Below, piece by piece: positions 44,776 to 53,222 of a DNA stretch of 64,000 bases. Position numbers and translations under genes: made by a program. Origin of the DNA: Streptomyces hiroshimensis (GTDB taxonomy: Bacteria > Actinomycetota > Actinomycetes > Streptomycetales > Streptomycetaceae); assembly GCF_014650335.1 (NCBI RefSeq), contig NZ_BMUT01000001.1, positions 301,037 to 365,036 of the forward strand, written 5' to 3'. Every line of letters begins with the position of its first letter. Position 1 is the first letter of the stretch. The notes beneath the pieces were generated by a model, which saw only the letters and a program-made list of their open reading frames with translations, was not told where the DNA came from and did not search any database.

Positions 44776-44806
44776 CGAACCCGTCCCGCATCGCGGGACG
44801 GGTTCG
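44776..44806 (-). terminator. Strong terminator between GNAT gene and cys operon
   Basis: CGAACCCGTCCCGC (44776-44789) pairs perfectly with 44793-44806 around an ATC loop, a 14-bp stem. It lies downstream of the GNAT gene and 56 bp before the cys leader peptide. It therefore insulates the operon from upstream reading. Confidence 0.8.
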
Positions 44807-44843
44807 GTGGCGTGCCGTGCCGGGCGGGGCGGGCGCGGTGCCT

Positions 44844-44898
44844 GTGTCCGGCCTGTACCCGGTCTGTACCCGGTCTGTGTTCGGCCCGTGTCCGGCCT
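44844..44898. repeat. Five 11-bp tandem repeats after the GNAT gene
   Basis: Five consecutive 11-bp units (GTGTCCGGCCT, GTACCCGGTCT twice, GTGTTCGGCCC, GTGTCCGGCCT) occupy 44844-44898. They start 5 bp beyond the stop codon of the minus-strand GNAT gene and lie between it and its terminator. Confidence 0.8.
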
Positions 44899-44902
44899 GT
44901 TC

Positions 44903-45484
44903 TCAGGCGTGGGCGCCCGGCCAGGGCCCGGGCGGGGCGGCCTCGGGCTGCTCCTCGGTCTTCGTCTCGAACAGGCGGAAGCCGCGCTTCTCGTAGTTGG
45001 CCACGGCGTGCTCGCCGTCCAGGCTGCAGGTGTGCAGCCAGACCCGGCGGGTCGGCTCCCGGCCCTCCCAGTGCTCGGCCAGGTCCCAGGCCCGGGCGGT
45101 GCCGTACGACAGCAGGTGGCCGCCGATGCGGCGGCCGCGGAACGCCGGGATCAGCCCGAAGTAGACGATCTCGACCGTGCCTTCGGGCTGCGGGTCCAGT
45201 TCGATGTAGCCCGCCGGTGTCCCGTGTTCATAGGCCACCCAGGTCTCGACCCCGGGCCGCTCCAGGTACGCGCGCCACTGCGCGTGGCTCCAGGGCAGCC
45301 GGTCGAGCCAGGTCACGTCGCCGCCGACGGCCGTGTAGAGGAAGCGGCTGAACTCGGGCGAGGGCACCTCGGAGCGGACAATCCGGATGCCGGACGCGGC
45401 GTCCGGCTCCTGGACGGGAACGAGGTCGGCCGGCGAGGTCTGTTCCAGGGACCAGGTGGTCACGCTGGTCGTACGGATGCTCAT
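44903..45484 (-). CDS. GNAT-family N-acetyltransferase
   Basis: 193 residues from the ATG at 45484. It shows a single GNAT fold: strand pair AGYIELDPQPEGTVEIVYFGLIPAFRGRRIGGHLL holds the V/I-x-x-x-R/Q-G-x-G/A acetyl-CoA loop, and VWLHTCSLDGEHAVANYEKRGFRLF is the family's C-terminal signature. Substrate unknown. It is a single gene, 116 bp downstream of the GAF regulator on the same strand. The 11-bp tandem repeats and a strong terminator follow it. Confidence 0.87.
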   Translation of the reverse strand: MSIRTTSVTTWSLEQTSPADLVPVQEPDAASGIRIVRSEVPSPEFSRFLYTAVGGDVTWLDRLPWSHAQWRAYLERPGVETWVAYEHGTPAGYIELDPQPEGTVEIVYFGLIPAFRGRRIGGHLLSYGTARAWDLAEHWEGREPTRRVWLHTCSLDGEHAVANYEKRGFRLFETKTEEQPEAAPPGPWPGAHA

Positions 45485-45600
45485 ACGCCCAGCGAACCAT
45501 GACGCGGGGCGCGCGGGGTGAGCGGGGGCTTGCGGTCCCCGCCCGGGGGTGGGTCGCCGTGCTTCGGGTCGGCATGCGGTGCCGGGCGCGGGCCCGGTAG

Positions 45601-46863
45601 TCAGTCCGGCCCGCCCGGAAGGCGTGCGCGGTCCGTCAGGACCACCGGGGCCGTCGACGCCGGCAGGAGGTCCTCGCCCCGCGGCGGGGTCAGCAGGCGG
45701 ACGTCGACGCCGTCGGCGAAGCGGTACGGGCGGTGGCCGAGGACGCCCGCCAGGGTGCGCCGCATGCGGGACATCTCCGCCCGGACCGTCACCGTCCGGG
45801 AGGCGTCGCCGAAGAGGTCCGCCGCGAGCTCCGCGGCGGAGCGGCCCACGGGGTGCCGGGCCAGCACGTACAGCAGCTCGGCGTGGCGCGGGCTGAGCTC
45901 CTGCGACCACTCGCCGCCGGCGCCCGCGACCGTGACCGTCCAGCGGCGCGGGCCGCGTACGTCGAGCACGACGCGGTTGGGCACGAGCTCGGCGCGGGGC
46001 GCCTCCTCCACCCGCACCAGCCAGCCGTCCGGCAGCGGCGCGAGCGAGCACAGCCCCAGCGAGGGCAGCCACGCCCGCCCCGCCTGCACCGTCTTGGGCA
46101 GCGCGACCCGCCCCACCGGCCCCATGCCCGTCACCGCCGCCGCCCAGCCGTCGCGGTCCACCACCAGCGCCCGCCCGCCCACCCGGGCCAGCATGGGCGC
46201 CGCGACCGCCCGCAGCCGCTCCACCGACTCCCAGTGCCGGGACCGCAGCTCCCCCTCGCCCAGCTTCGCGACCGCCGTGACCAGCGGCAGCGTGGCCGGG
46301 TTGAACACCGGGGCCGGGCCGCTGACGTTCAGCACGCCCAGCAGCCGCCCGTCGCGCGGATCGTGCAGCGGGGCCGCCGCGCAGGTCCAGCCGTGGTGGG
46401 TGCGGACGTAGTGCTCGGCCGAGCGCACCTGCACCGGCCGCCGCTCCACCAGCGAGGTGCCGATGCCGTTGGTGCCGACCAGTTCCTCCGCCCAGGACGC
46501 GCCGACGTCGAAGCCGAGCCGGTCGGCGCTGCGCAGCACGCCCGGATTGCCCTGCCGCCACAGCACCCGTCCCTCGGCGTCCGTGACGGCCATCAGGTGC
46601 CGCTCGATGTCGACCACCGAGCCCAGCCCCTCGCGCAGCTGGACGAGCAGCGCCGCGAGCGGCGAGCGCTGGCGCCGCTGCTCGACCTCCTCGGCCGGGA
46701 GCGGCGGGGACGAACCGCCCTTCTCCGGATCGAGGCCCCGGAGCCGGACGCGGTGCCAGGACTGCCCGATGACCGGGCGCGGGGGCACCGGAGGCCGTGC
46801 GTCACCCAGGCAGGCCTCCCGGACGGCCGGCAGCAGGCGTTCGTCGGTGGTTCCGCGGTTCAC
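45601..46863 (-). CDS. GAF-domain transcriptional regulator (AcoR N-terminal type)
   Basis: 420 residues from a GTG at 46863. Residues ~65-215 form a GAF-type sensor of the AcoR class (VTDAEGRVLWRQGNPGVLRSADRLGFDVGASWAEELVGTNGIGTSLVERRPVQVRSAEHYV ... CAAAPLHDPRDGRLLGVLNVSG). There is no sigma54 AAA+ domain, as expected in Streptomyces. The C-terminus (SPRHAELLYVLARHPVGRSAAELAADLFGDASRTVTVRAEMSRMRRTLAG) is a winged-helix-like DNA-binding region. Related proteins in streptomycetes often sit beside aldehyde dehydrogenase or alcohol metabolism genes, but none is here. It is divergent from the YihY gene. Confidence 0.82.
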   Translation of the reverse strand: MNRGTTDERLLPAVREACLGDARPPVPPRPVIGQSWHRVRLRGLDPEKGGSSPPLPAEEVEQRRQRSPLAALLVQLREGLGSVVDIERHLMAVTDAEGRVLWRQGNPGVLRSADRLGFDVGASWAEELVGTNGIGTSLVERRPVQVRSAEHYVRTHHGWTCAAAPLHDPRDGRLLGVLNVSGPAPVFNPATLPLVTAVAKLGEGELRSRHWESVERLRAVAAPMLARVGGRALVVDRDGWAAAVTGMGPVGRVALPKTVQAGRAWLPSLGLCSLAPLPDGWLVRVEEAPRAELVPNRVVLDVRGPRRWTVTVAGAGGEWSQELSPRHAELLYVLARHPVGRSAAELAADLFGDASRTVTVRAEMSRMRRTLAGVLGHRPYRFADGVDVRLLTPPRGEDLLPASTAPVVLTDRARLPGGPD

Positions 46864-47094
46864 GCTGCCATGGTGCCGTCCCGCGGCCCCGTCCGCCGGG
46901 GCATCCACAGGATTGCAACTCCATGCAACCGTTGCGCGGGGTCGCGCCGCGGGCGGATGGTGTGGGAGAGCGGCCGGAGGGTGGTGCCGAGTCGGCGCAG
47001 CATCACCCTCCACCGGACGCTCGTCCCACCCCCTGTCGCCCGTCTGTTCGGCGGGAGTGCGAGCCGATGCTGCCAGGCCGGATACGGTTAGAGC

Positions 47095-48279
47095 GTGCAG
47101 GCAGCAAATGAATCTCCGGGGCGTCGGGCCGGCCGGCTGCACAGGGCTCGCGTCCTGTACCGGAATGTCTCGAAACGCAGGATGGCGTGGCTTCTTCTGA
47201 AGGACACGGTCAACTCCTGCATCGAATACCGCGTGACCGGGCTCGCCGCGGAGGCCGCGTTCTTCACGCTGCTGTCCCTGCCGCCCCTGCTGCTGGGCCT
47301 CCTCGGCCTGCTCGGCTACCTGGACGACTGGACCGGCACCAACACCATCGGTTCCATCCAGGAGAACATCCTCAGGGCGTCCGCGACGGTCCTCAGCGAC
47401 AAGGGCGTCAACGAGATCGCCCGGCCCCTGCTGCGGGACGTCACCAAGGGCCGCCCCGACGTCATCTCCGTCGGCTTCGCCATCGCCCTGTGGTCCGGCT
47501 CGCGCGCCGTCAACGTCTTCGTCGACACCATCACGATCATGTACGGGCTGGAGGGCAAGCGCGGCATCGTCCGGACCCGCCTGCTCGCCTTCCTCCTCTA
47601 CATCGTCGCCCTCCTCATCGGGGCGGTGGCGCTGCCGCTGATGGTCGCCGGGCCCGAGGCGGTGGTGGACGTCGTGCCCTGGAGCGCCGACGTCGTGCGG
47701 TTCCTGTACTGGCCCGTCGTCATCCTGCTGTGCATCGCCTTCCTCACCACGCTCTACCACGTGTCCGTGCCGGTCCGTTCGCCCTGGCAGGAGGACATCC
47801 CCGGGGCGCTCGTCGCCCTGACGATGTGGGTGTTCGGCAGCTTCCTGCTGCGGATCTACCTCACCCACACGGTGGAGGGGCCGACCATCTACGGCTCCCT
47901 CGCCGCGCCCGTCGCCGTGCTGCTGTGGATCGGCGTCTCGGCCTTCGCCGTGCTCGTCGGCGCGGCCGTCAACGCCGCGCTCGACCGGGTGTGGCCGTCG
48001 GTGGCCACCGCCGCCGCGCGCGCCGACGTCGACCGGCTGCGGGCCGCGGCCGCGGCGCAGGAGGCCGCCGAGCGCGCGGCCCGCGCGCTGGAGGCGAGCC
48101 TGGAGGACGACCTCGACGACTACGGCCCGGACGAGGGCGTGATCGGCCAGGACCGCGAGCCGCCCTCGGAGTTCCCGGAGCGGTGGGCCCAGTTCCTGCC
48201 CCCGGACGACGTCCGCTCGCGTCTCCAGAAGGAGACCCACCAGCCGAAGCACGCCCGGCACGCGAAGCGGCGCGAGTAG
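47095..48279 (+). CDS. YihY/BrkB-family membrane protein
   Basis: A 394-residue integral membrane protein. A basic cytoplasmic N-terminus precedes six membrane helices with the family stretch EAAFFTLLSLPPLLLGLLGLLGY, IALWSGSRAVNVFVDTITIMYG and YGSLAAPVAVLLWIGVSAFAVLVGAAVNAALDRV. The C-terminal tail is a charged helix rich in Ala/Glu/Asp. The family was once called RNase BN by error; its true role, possibly transport or envelope function, is unknown. The start is GTG at 47095. The stop codon is part of an 18-bp exact repeat, copies 48264-48281 and 48287-48304. Confidence 0.88.
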   Translation: MQAANESPGRRAGRLHRARVLYRNVSKRRMAWLLLKDTVNSCIEYRVTGLAAEAAFFTLLSLPPLLLGLLGLLGYLDDWTGTNTIGSIQENILRASATVLSDKGVNEIARPLLRDVTKGRPDVISVGFAIALWSGSRAVNVFVDTITIMYGLEGKRGIVRTRLLAFLLYIVALLIGAVALPLMVAGPEAVVDVVPWSADVVRFLYWPVVILLCIAFLTTLYHVSVPVRSPWQEDIPGALVALTMWVFGSFLLRIYLTHTVEGPTIYGSLAAPVAVLLWIGVSAFAVLVGAAVNAALDRVWPSVATAAARADVDRLRAAAAAQEAAERAARALEASLEDDLDDYGPDEGVIGQDREPPSEFPERWAQFLPPDDVRSRLQKETHQPKHARHAKRRE

Positions 48280-48304
48280 CGCACGTGAAGCGGCGCGAGT
48301 AGCG
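48264..48304 (+). repeat. 18-bp direct repeat spanning the YihY stop codon
   Basis: GAAGCGGCGCGAGTAGCG occurs exactly at 48264-48281 and 48287-48304 (23-bp period). The first copy contains the TAG stop codon of the YihY gene, and the second repeats it. Confidence 0.9.
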
Positions 48305-48307
48305 AAG

Positions 48308-48330
48308 GCGAAGGGAGAAAAACCCTTCGC
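48308..48330 (+). terminator. Terminator hairpin after the YihY gene
   Basis: GCGAAGGG (48308-48315) pairs perfectly with CCCTTCGC (48323-48330) around an AGAAAAA loop. It starts 29 bp after the stop codon. Confidence 0.65.
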
Positions 48331-48404
48331 GCACGCCCGTCCGCCCTGCTTAAGCTCACCCCAGCGCGAAAGACGCGTGTTCCGAGGAGAGGAGGCGAGG
48401 ACCG

Positions 48405-48530
48405 ATGACTGTCACGGCCCGCACCCAGCAGAAGTCCGTCACTTCCTCCTTCTCCTCCTTTAAGGAACACCGTCTTGACCGAGCTCTCACACCCTCTCGC
48501 CCCGTACGGCTGGGACGCAGGGTTCGCTGA
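48405..48530 (+). CDS. Possible upstream ORF overlapping rsgA (41 aa)
   Basis: An ATG at 48405 preceded by a very strong purine-rich ribosome site (GAGGAGAGGAGGCGAGG, 48384-48400) opens a 41-codon frame that runs 56 bp into rsgA in another frame. The peptide is Ser/Phe- then Arg-rich and matches nothing I know. Its codons include a long pyrimidine tract (48442-48460) complementary to its own ribosome site and lying just before the rsgA ribosome site. It may be a regulatory upstream ORF rather than a protein with its own function. Confidence 0.4.
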   Translation: MTVTARTQQKSVTSSFSSFKEHRLDRALTPSRPVRLGRRVR

Positions 48531-49569
48531 CAGCTTCACCGCCCACGCCGCCGGGGGCGCCGTCCCCGGCCGCATCGTCCGCGTCGACCGGGGCCGCTGC
48601 GACGTCGTCGTGCCCGCGCCCGACGGCACCGGCGTGCACACCGTGCAGGCCGACACCGCGCTCGTCACCACCGGCGACCCGCTGAACATCATGTGCACCG
48701 GCGACTGGGCCGCCGTCGACACCGGCCGCGGTCTGGTGCTCGCCCTGCTGCCCCGCCGCAGCGCCTTCGTGCGCTCGACGTCGTCCAAGCGCTCCGAGGG
48801 CCAGGTCCTCGCCGCCAACGTCGACCACGCGATCATCGCGGTCTCCCTGGCCGTGGAGCTGGACCTGGGCCGCGTCGAGCGGTTCCTGGCCCTGGCCTGG
48901 GAGAGCGGGGCCGAGCCGATGGTCGTCCTCACCAAGGCCGACCTCGTGCCCGACCCCGTCGTCCTCGGCCACCTCCTGTCCGACACGGCGACCGTGGCGC
49001 CGGGCGCCCAGGTGCTCGCCGTCAGCGCGGAGACCGGCGAGGGCGTCGACGTCCTCGCCGCCTCGCTGGCCGGGGGCACGTCCGTGCTGCTCGGCCAGTC
49101 CGGCGCCGGCAAGTCCACCCTGGCCAACGCCCTGGTCGGCGAGCACGTCCAGGACGTCAACGCCGCCCGCGACCGGGACGGCAAGGGCCGTCACACCACC
49201 ACCACACGCAACATGCTCAAGCTGCCCTCCGGTGGTGTCCTGATCGACACCCCGGGGCTGCGCGGCGTCGGCCTGTGGGACGCGGAAAGCGGCCTCTCGC
49301 AGACCTTCGCCGAGATCGAGGAGCTGGCCGCCCGCTGCCGGTTCCACGACTGCGGGCACGACGCCGAGCCGGGCTGCGCCGTCCTCGCGGCGGTCGACTC
49401 GGGGGAGCTGGGGCAGCGGCGCCTCGACAGCTACAGGAAGCTGCAGCGCGAGAACGCGTGGATCGCCTCCCGCACCGACGCCCGGCTGCGGGCGGAGATC
49501 CGCCGCGACTGGAAGATGAAGTCGGCGGAGGGCCGTGAGGCGTACGCCCGCAAGCGGGGCGGGCGGTAG
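48475..49569 (+). CDS. rsgA: Ribosome small-subunit GTPase RsgA
   Basis: A 364-residue circularly permuted GTPase that assists late 30S maturation. The N-terminal OB fold (GRIVRVDRGRCDVVVPAPDG, PLNIMCTGDWAAVD) leads into the permuted G-domain in order G4 (VLTKADL), G5, G1 (GQSGAGKSTLANAL), the switch GKGRHTTTTRNM and G3 (IDTPGLRGVGLW). A C-terminal zinc knuckle follows (CRFHDCGHDAEPGC). The TTG start at 48475 has AAGGAA 7 nt upstream. An upstream ORF with a stronger ribosome site overlaps the start. A double hairpin terminates the gene. Confidence 0.94.
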   Translation: MTELSHPLAPYGWDAGFADSFTAHAAGGAVPGRIVRVDRGRCDVVVPAPDGTGVHTVQADTALVTTGDPLNIMCTGDWAAVDTGRGLVLALLPRRSAFVRSTSSKRSEGQVLAANVDHAIIAVSLAVELDLGRVERFLALAWESGAEPMVVLTKADLVPDPVVLGHLLSDTATVAPGAQVLAVSAETGEGVDVLAASLAGGTSVLLGQSGAGKSTLANALVGEHVQDVNAARDRDGKGRHTTTTRNMLKLPSGGVLIDTPGLRGVGLWDAESGLSQTFAEIEELAARCRFHDCGHDAEPGCAVLAAVDSGELGQRRLDSYRKLQRENAWIASRTDARLRAEIRRDWKMKSAEGREAYARKRGGR

Positions 49570-49583
49570 TCGCGGTTCCCCCT

Positions 49584-49660
49584 GGCGGTGCCGGACCTGC
49601 CCCGGGCAGGCCCGGCACCGCCGGGACGCGCCTTCGGGTCTGCCTCACAGGCCCGAAGGC
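49584..49660 (+). terminator. Two consecutive hairpins after rsgA
   Basis: The first hairpin has an outer 11-bp stem, GGCGGTGCCGG (49584-49594) with CCGGCACCGCC (49612-49622), and an inner CCTGCC/GGCAGG stem. The second is GCCTTCGGG (49630-49638) with CCCGAAGGC (49652-49660). Together they make a strong rsgA terminator. Confidence 0.8.
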
Positions 49661-49712
49661 CCCCGTCCGATTTCCGCCAGTCGCACGCACCCCCATGCCG
49701 CAGACTGGACGC

Positions 49713-51185
49713 ATGGACGACGAGGCCCGCTACCAAGCGGTACACGGCAGGGACGCCCGTTTCGACGGCGAGTTCTTCCTCGCCGTGAAGACCACCGGCA
49801 TCTACTGCCGTCCCAGCTGCCCCGCCGTGACCCCCAAGCGCCACAACGCCTGCTTCTACCCCTCGGCCGCCGCCGCACAGGGCGCCGGCTACCGCGCCTG
49901 CCGCCGCTGCCGCCCCGACACCGCCCCCGGCTCCGCCGAGTGGAACGTCCGCGCCGACCTCGTCGGCCGCGCCATGCGGCTGATCGGCGACGGCGTCGTC
50001 GACCGCGACGGCGTCGCGGGGCTCGCCTCCCGCCTCGGCTACAGCGCCCGGCAGGTGCACCGCCAGCTCACCCAGGAGCTCGGCGCCGGCCCCATCGCCC
50101 TCGCCCGCGCCCAGCGCGCCCACACCGCGCGCGTCCTGCTGCAGACCACGGACATGCCGGTCACCGGCATCGCCTTCGCCGCGGGCTTCGCGAGCGTGCG
50201 CCAGTTCAACGACACGATCCGTGAGATCTACGCGTCCACCCCCAGCGGCCTGCGCGGGGGCAAGAGCCGCCGGGCCTCCGGCGCCGGCATCCCGCTGCGG
50301 CTGGCCCACCGCGGCCCGTACGCCGCACGCGAGATCTTCGGCTTCCTGCAGCGCCGCGCCGTCCCCGGTGCCGAGGAGGTCCTCGGCACCGCAGGCGCCC
50401 GCCTCTACCGCCGCACCCTGCGGCTGCCCTACGGCACCGGCATCGCCGAGGTCCACGAACCCCGGCCCGGAGACAGCCGGCACGGAGCCTGGCTCGACTG
50501 CCGGCTCCACCTCACCGACCCCCGCGACCTGGCCACCGCCGTCCAGCGCGTACGCCGCCTGTTCGACCTCGACGCCGACCCCTACGCCGTCGCCGAGCGG
50601 CTCGGCGCCGACCCCCTGATGCGCCCGCTCGTCGCCGCCAGGCCCGGCCTGCGCTCGCCCGGCGCCGCGGACGGCGAGGAACTGGCCGTACGGGCCGTGC
50701 TCGGGCAGCAGGTCAGCGTCGCCGCCGCCGTACGCCTCGGCGAGAGCCTCGTCGCCGCCTACGGCAAGCCCCTGCCCGCCCCCGACGGCGGCCTCACGCA
50801 CCTCTTCCCCGACCCCGCCACCCTCGCCGACGCCGCCCTCGACGAGCTCGACATGCCGGACGCCCGCAAGCGCGCCCTGCGTGCGACGGCCACGGCCCTC
50901 GCCGACGGCACGGTCCGCCTCGACCCCGGCGCGGACCGCGAGGAGGCGGCCCGCGCCCTCCTCGGCCTCCCCGGCATCGGCCCGTGGACCACCGGCTACA
51001 TCCGCATGCGGGCCCTCGGCGACCCCGACGTCCTCCTCACCGCCGACGCCGGCGTCCGGCACGGCCTCACCGCGCTCGGCGCGGACCCCGGCGCCGCCGA
51101 CGCCTGGCGCCCCTGGCGCAGTTACGCCCTCCACCACCTCTGGCACCTGGCGGCCACCGCCGCCCCGACCGGCAAGGACTCCTGA
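49713..51185 (+). CDS. Ada-AlkA fusion: methyl-phosphotriester sensor and 3-methyladenine DNA glycosylase
   Basis: 490 residues from the ATG at 49713 (one at 49695 is also in frame). The N-terminus is the Ada zinc domain with four Cys, GIYCRPSCPAVTPKRHNACFYPS and GYRACRRC, which takes methyl groups from DNA phosphotriesters; an AraC-type helix-turn-helix follows (LASRLGYSARQVHRQLTQELG, GIAFAAGFASVRQFNDTIREIY). The C-terminal half is AlkA with the helix-hairpin-helix LLGLPGIGPWTTGYIRMRALGDPDVLLTADAGVRHGL holding the catalytic Asp. So one polypeptide senses methylation, regulates and excises alkylated bases. ogt begins 3 bp after the stop. It probably autoregulates this pair. Confidence 0.93.
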   Translation: MDDEARYQAVHGRDARFDGEFFLAVKTTGIYCRPSCPAVTPKRHNACFYPSAAAAQGAGYRACRRCRPDTAPGSAEWNVRADLVGRAMRLIGDGVVDRDGVAGLASRLGYSARQVHRQLTQELGAGPIALARAQRAHTARVLLQTTDMPVTGIAFAAGFASVRQFNDTIREIYASTPSGLRGGKSRRASGAGIPLRLAHRGPYAAREIFGFLQRRAVPGAEEVLGTAGARLYRRTLRLPYGTGIAEVHEPRPGDSRHGAWLDCRLHLTDPRDLATAVQRVRRLFDLDADPYAVAERLGADPLMRPLVAARPGLRSPGAADGEELAVRAVLGQQVSVAAAVRLGESLVAAYGKPLPAPDGGLTHLFPDPATLADAALDELDMPDARKRALRATATALADGTVRLDPGADREEAARALLGLPGIGPWTTGYIRMRALGDPDVLLTADAGVRHGLTALGADPGAADAWRPWRSYALHHLWHLAATAAPTGKDS

Positions 51186-51187
51186 CC

Positions 51188-51703
51188 ATGACCACCCTCT
51201 ACAGCGAGATCACGAGCCCCCTCGGCCCGCTCCTCGTCACCGGCCGGCCCTCCGCCACCGCCCCCGGCGGGACCGCCATCGCCTCCCTGTCCGTACCGGA
51301 CCAGAAGAACGCCCCGGCCGTGGACCCCGGCTGGCAGCGCGAAGCCGCCGCCTTCGCCGAGGCCGAGCGGCAGCTCACCGCCTACTTCGCGGGCGAGTCC
51401 CAGGACTTCCGCCTCGAATTCGCCGTGGAGGGCACGGAGTTCCGCCGCCGCGTCTGGGACGCCCTGGACGCCATCCCCTACGGCGCCACCACCACCTACG
51501 GCGAACTCGCCGCCCGCATCGGCGCCTCCCGGGCCGCGGTCCGCGCGGTCGGCGGGGCCGTCGGCGCCAACCCGCTGCTCGTGCTGCGCCCCTGCCACCG
51601 CGTGATCGGCGCGGACGGCTCGCTCACCGGCTACGCGGGCGGCCTGGACCGCAAGCGCGCGCTGCTCGCCCTCGAAGGCTTCGGGGGCGCGGCGGCCCGG
51701 TGA
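51188..51703 (+). CDS. ogt: Methylated-DNA--protein-cysteine methyltransferase
   Basis: A 171-residue suicide enzyme that moves the methyl group from O6-methylguanine to its own Cys. The acceptor is C136 in VLRPCHRVIGADGSLTGYAGG; the DNA-binding helix FRRRVWDALDAIPYGATTTYGELAARIG and the Asn-hinge (VGGAVGANPLL) precede it. The ATG at 51188 is 2 nt after the alkA-type stop codon, so the two are an operon for repair of alkylation damage. A hairpin lies right after the stop. Confidence 0.95.
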   Translation: MTTLYSEITSPLGPLLVTGRPSATAPGGTAIASLSVPDQKNAPAVDPGWQREAAAFAEAERQLTAYFAGESQDFRLEFAVEGTEFRRRVWDALDAIPYGATTTYGELAARIGASRAAVRAVGGAVGANPLLVLRPCHRVIGADGSLTGYAGGLDRKRALLALEGFGGAAAR

Positions 51704-51719
51704 GCCGGGCCCGGCCGGC

Positions 51720-51742
51720 CCGGGGGCCCGCCCGGCCCCCGG
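51720..51742. terminator. Hairpin between convergent ogt and DUF456 genes
   Basis: CCGGGGGCC (51720-51728) pairs perfectly with GGCCCCCGG (51734-51742), a 9-bp stem and 5-nt loop. It lies in the 46-bp gap between the two stop codons and may serve both genes. Confidence 0.7.
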
Positions 51743-51749
51743 CCCCTGC

Positions 51750-52232
51750 TCATCCTGCGGTGACCGCGCCGATCCACATCCCCACCACCAGCAGGCATGC
51801 GAACAGCTCCACCAGGACGCTCGTGCCCAGCGCCCGCATCACGTTCCGGGTGGACGCCCACGCCGCGCCGTGCCCGCCCAGACGCCTGCGCTCGACGCCG
51901 TAGAGCCCGGCGACGAACCCGGGGACCGCGCCCAGCACCGGGATCAGGAAGAAGCCGGCGATGCCGGAGACCCCCGCCACCAGGAAGGCGCGGCGCGTGA
52001 TGCCCGCGCCCCGGAGGCGGCGGGGCGGCAGCAGCCAGCCGACCACCCGCTCCAGCAGCAGCACGCCCGTCGCCCCCGCCAGCACGGCCCACGCGAGGGC
52101 GGTCCGGTCGGTCATCGACCACCACAGCACGCCGGCCCACACGATCGGCGGCCCCGGCACCCCGGGAGTGACCACGCCGAGCAGGCCGAGCAGCATCACG
52201 AGGCCGACCAGGAGCAGCTGCCACGTCCCCAT
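51750..52232 (-). CDS. DUF456 membrane protein
   Basis: A 160-residue membrane protein with four to five hydrophobic helices, a Gly-rich first helix (LLVGLVMLLGLLGVVTPGVPGPPIVWAGVLWW) and the family stretch GFFLIPVLGAVPGFVAGLYGVERRRLGGHGAAWASTRNVMRALG. DUF456 proteins are small bacterial membrane proteins of unknown function. It starts at 52232 and stands alone, convergent with ogt. No regulatory feature is evident. Confidence 0.88.
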   Translation of the reverse strand: MGTWQLLLVGLVMLLGLLGVVTPGVPGPPIVWAGVLWWSMTDRTALAWAVLAGATGVLLLERVVGWLLPPRRLRGAGITRRAFLVAGVSGIAGFFLIPVLGAVPGFVAGLYGVERRRLGGHGAAWASTRNVMRALGTSVLVELFACLLVVGMWIGAVTAG

Positions 52233-52313
52233 GCACCAAGGTTGCCGGAAGCCGGGCGGCGGCGCCCCCGGACGATTGCGGCCACGTGGCCGAGACCCGA
52301 CCCTCGCCTCCCG

Positions 52314-53162
52314 TCAGAGGCGTGCCGTCCAGCCGTGCGCGGCCGCGTGCCACCCCAGCTGCAGCCGGGTGGTCACCCCCGCCAGCTCCATCAGCCGTTT
52401 CACCCGGCGCTGCACCGTCCGCAGCCCGAGCCCGAGCTGCTTGGCGACGCTCGCGTCGGTCAGGCCGTCCATCAGCAGCGAGAGCACGGCGAGGTCGAGC
52501 GCGTCGGGTCCGGCCGGGGAGCCGTCGGCCGCGCGCCGGGCGGCGTCCGCGCAGACCCGTATGGGGAGGGACTCGTTCCAGATGTCCTCGAACAGATTCA
52601 CCAGCGAGGCGAGCAGCGGGCCGGGGTGGACGACCAGGGCCGCCGGCTCGGGCAGCTCGGGAAGCGCGGCGAGCCCGGCCGTGCGGGGAGTGAGCGGGAG
52701 CAGGGCAACTGCACGGTCGGCGATCACCAGTTCGGCGGGAATGCGCTCCGCGACGCGCATCCGGGCCGGATCCCCGGAATCCGGCACTGCGGCGAGGCCG
52801 GCACGTTCGACCACCGTGCGGTGGGGTATGCCGGACGCTGTGACCGACGAAACGGCTGAGCCGTTCGAGCTGTTCGGGCCCTCCGGTGCGGCCGGGACGG
52901 CCGTCCCGGCCGCGCGCCGGGGTCTTCCCGCCAGCAGTGTGCATATCTCCACGGCGGCGCCGCGCCGTATGTGCCGCAGTCGTTCGTCAACAGCGCGTGC
53001 TCCCGTAATCAGTTCCACACCACTGTGTCCTGCGGGCTGCTGCCGTTCCTTTTCCGTCCCCCCGCGACGGCCCATCTCCCGGACTGCGGCAGGCTCTTCC
53101 AGTCCAATGGCACCGAGCACACGACATCCCTCCCCGCGACCGCTTTTCGACTCGGTCATCAT
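52314..53162 (-). CDS. LuxR-type HTH regulator
   Basis: About 282 residues. The C-terminal 65 residues are a LuxR-type helix-turn-helix (LDLAVLSLLMDGLTDASVAKQLGLGLRTVQRRVKRLMELAGVTTRLQLGWHAA). The N-terminal part carries a TrmB/PLD-like sensor pattern seen in many streptomycete orphan regulators (ELVIADRAVALLPLTPR ... SLVNLFEDIWNESLPI). The start is uncertain between the adjacent ATGs at 53162 and 53159; the frame stays open far upstream over the antisense of the large PP2C-like gene, which I reject. It is divergent from that gene by 60 bp. Confidence 0.8.
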   Translation of the reverse strand: MMTESKSGRGEGCRVLGAIGLEEPAAVREMGRRGGTEKERQQPAGHSGVELITGARAVDERLRHIRRGAAVEICTLLAGRPRRAAGTAVPAAPEGPNSSNGSAVSSVTASGIPHRTVVERAGLAAVPDSGDPARMRVAERIPAELVIADRAVALLPLTPRTAGLAALPELPEPAALVVHPGPLLASLVNLFEDIWNESLPIRVCADAARRAADGSPAGPDALDLAVLSLLMDGLTDASVAKQLGLGLRTVQRRVKRLMELAGVTTRLQLGWHAAAHGWTARL

Positions 53163-53222
53163 CCCCGGGTGAGGTCTGCCGTGCACTCTTCCCGTATGCC
53201 CCAGAGTATGGACAATAAGGGC

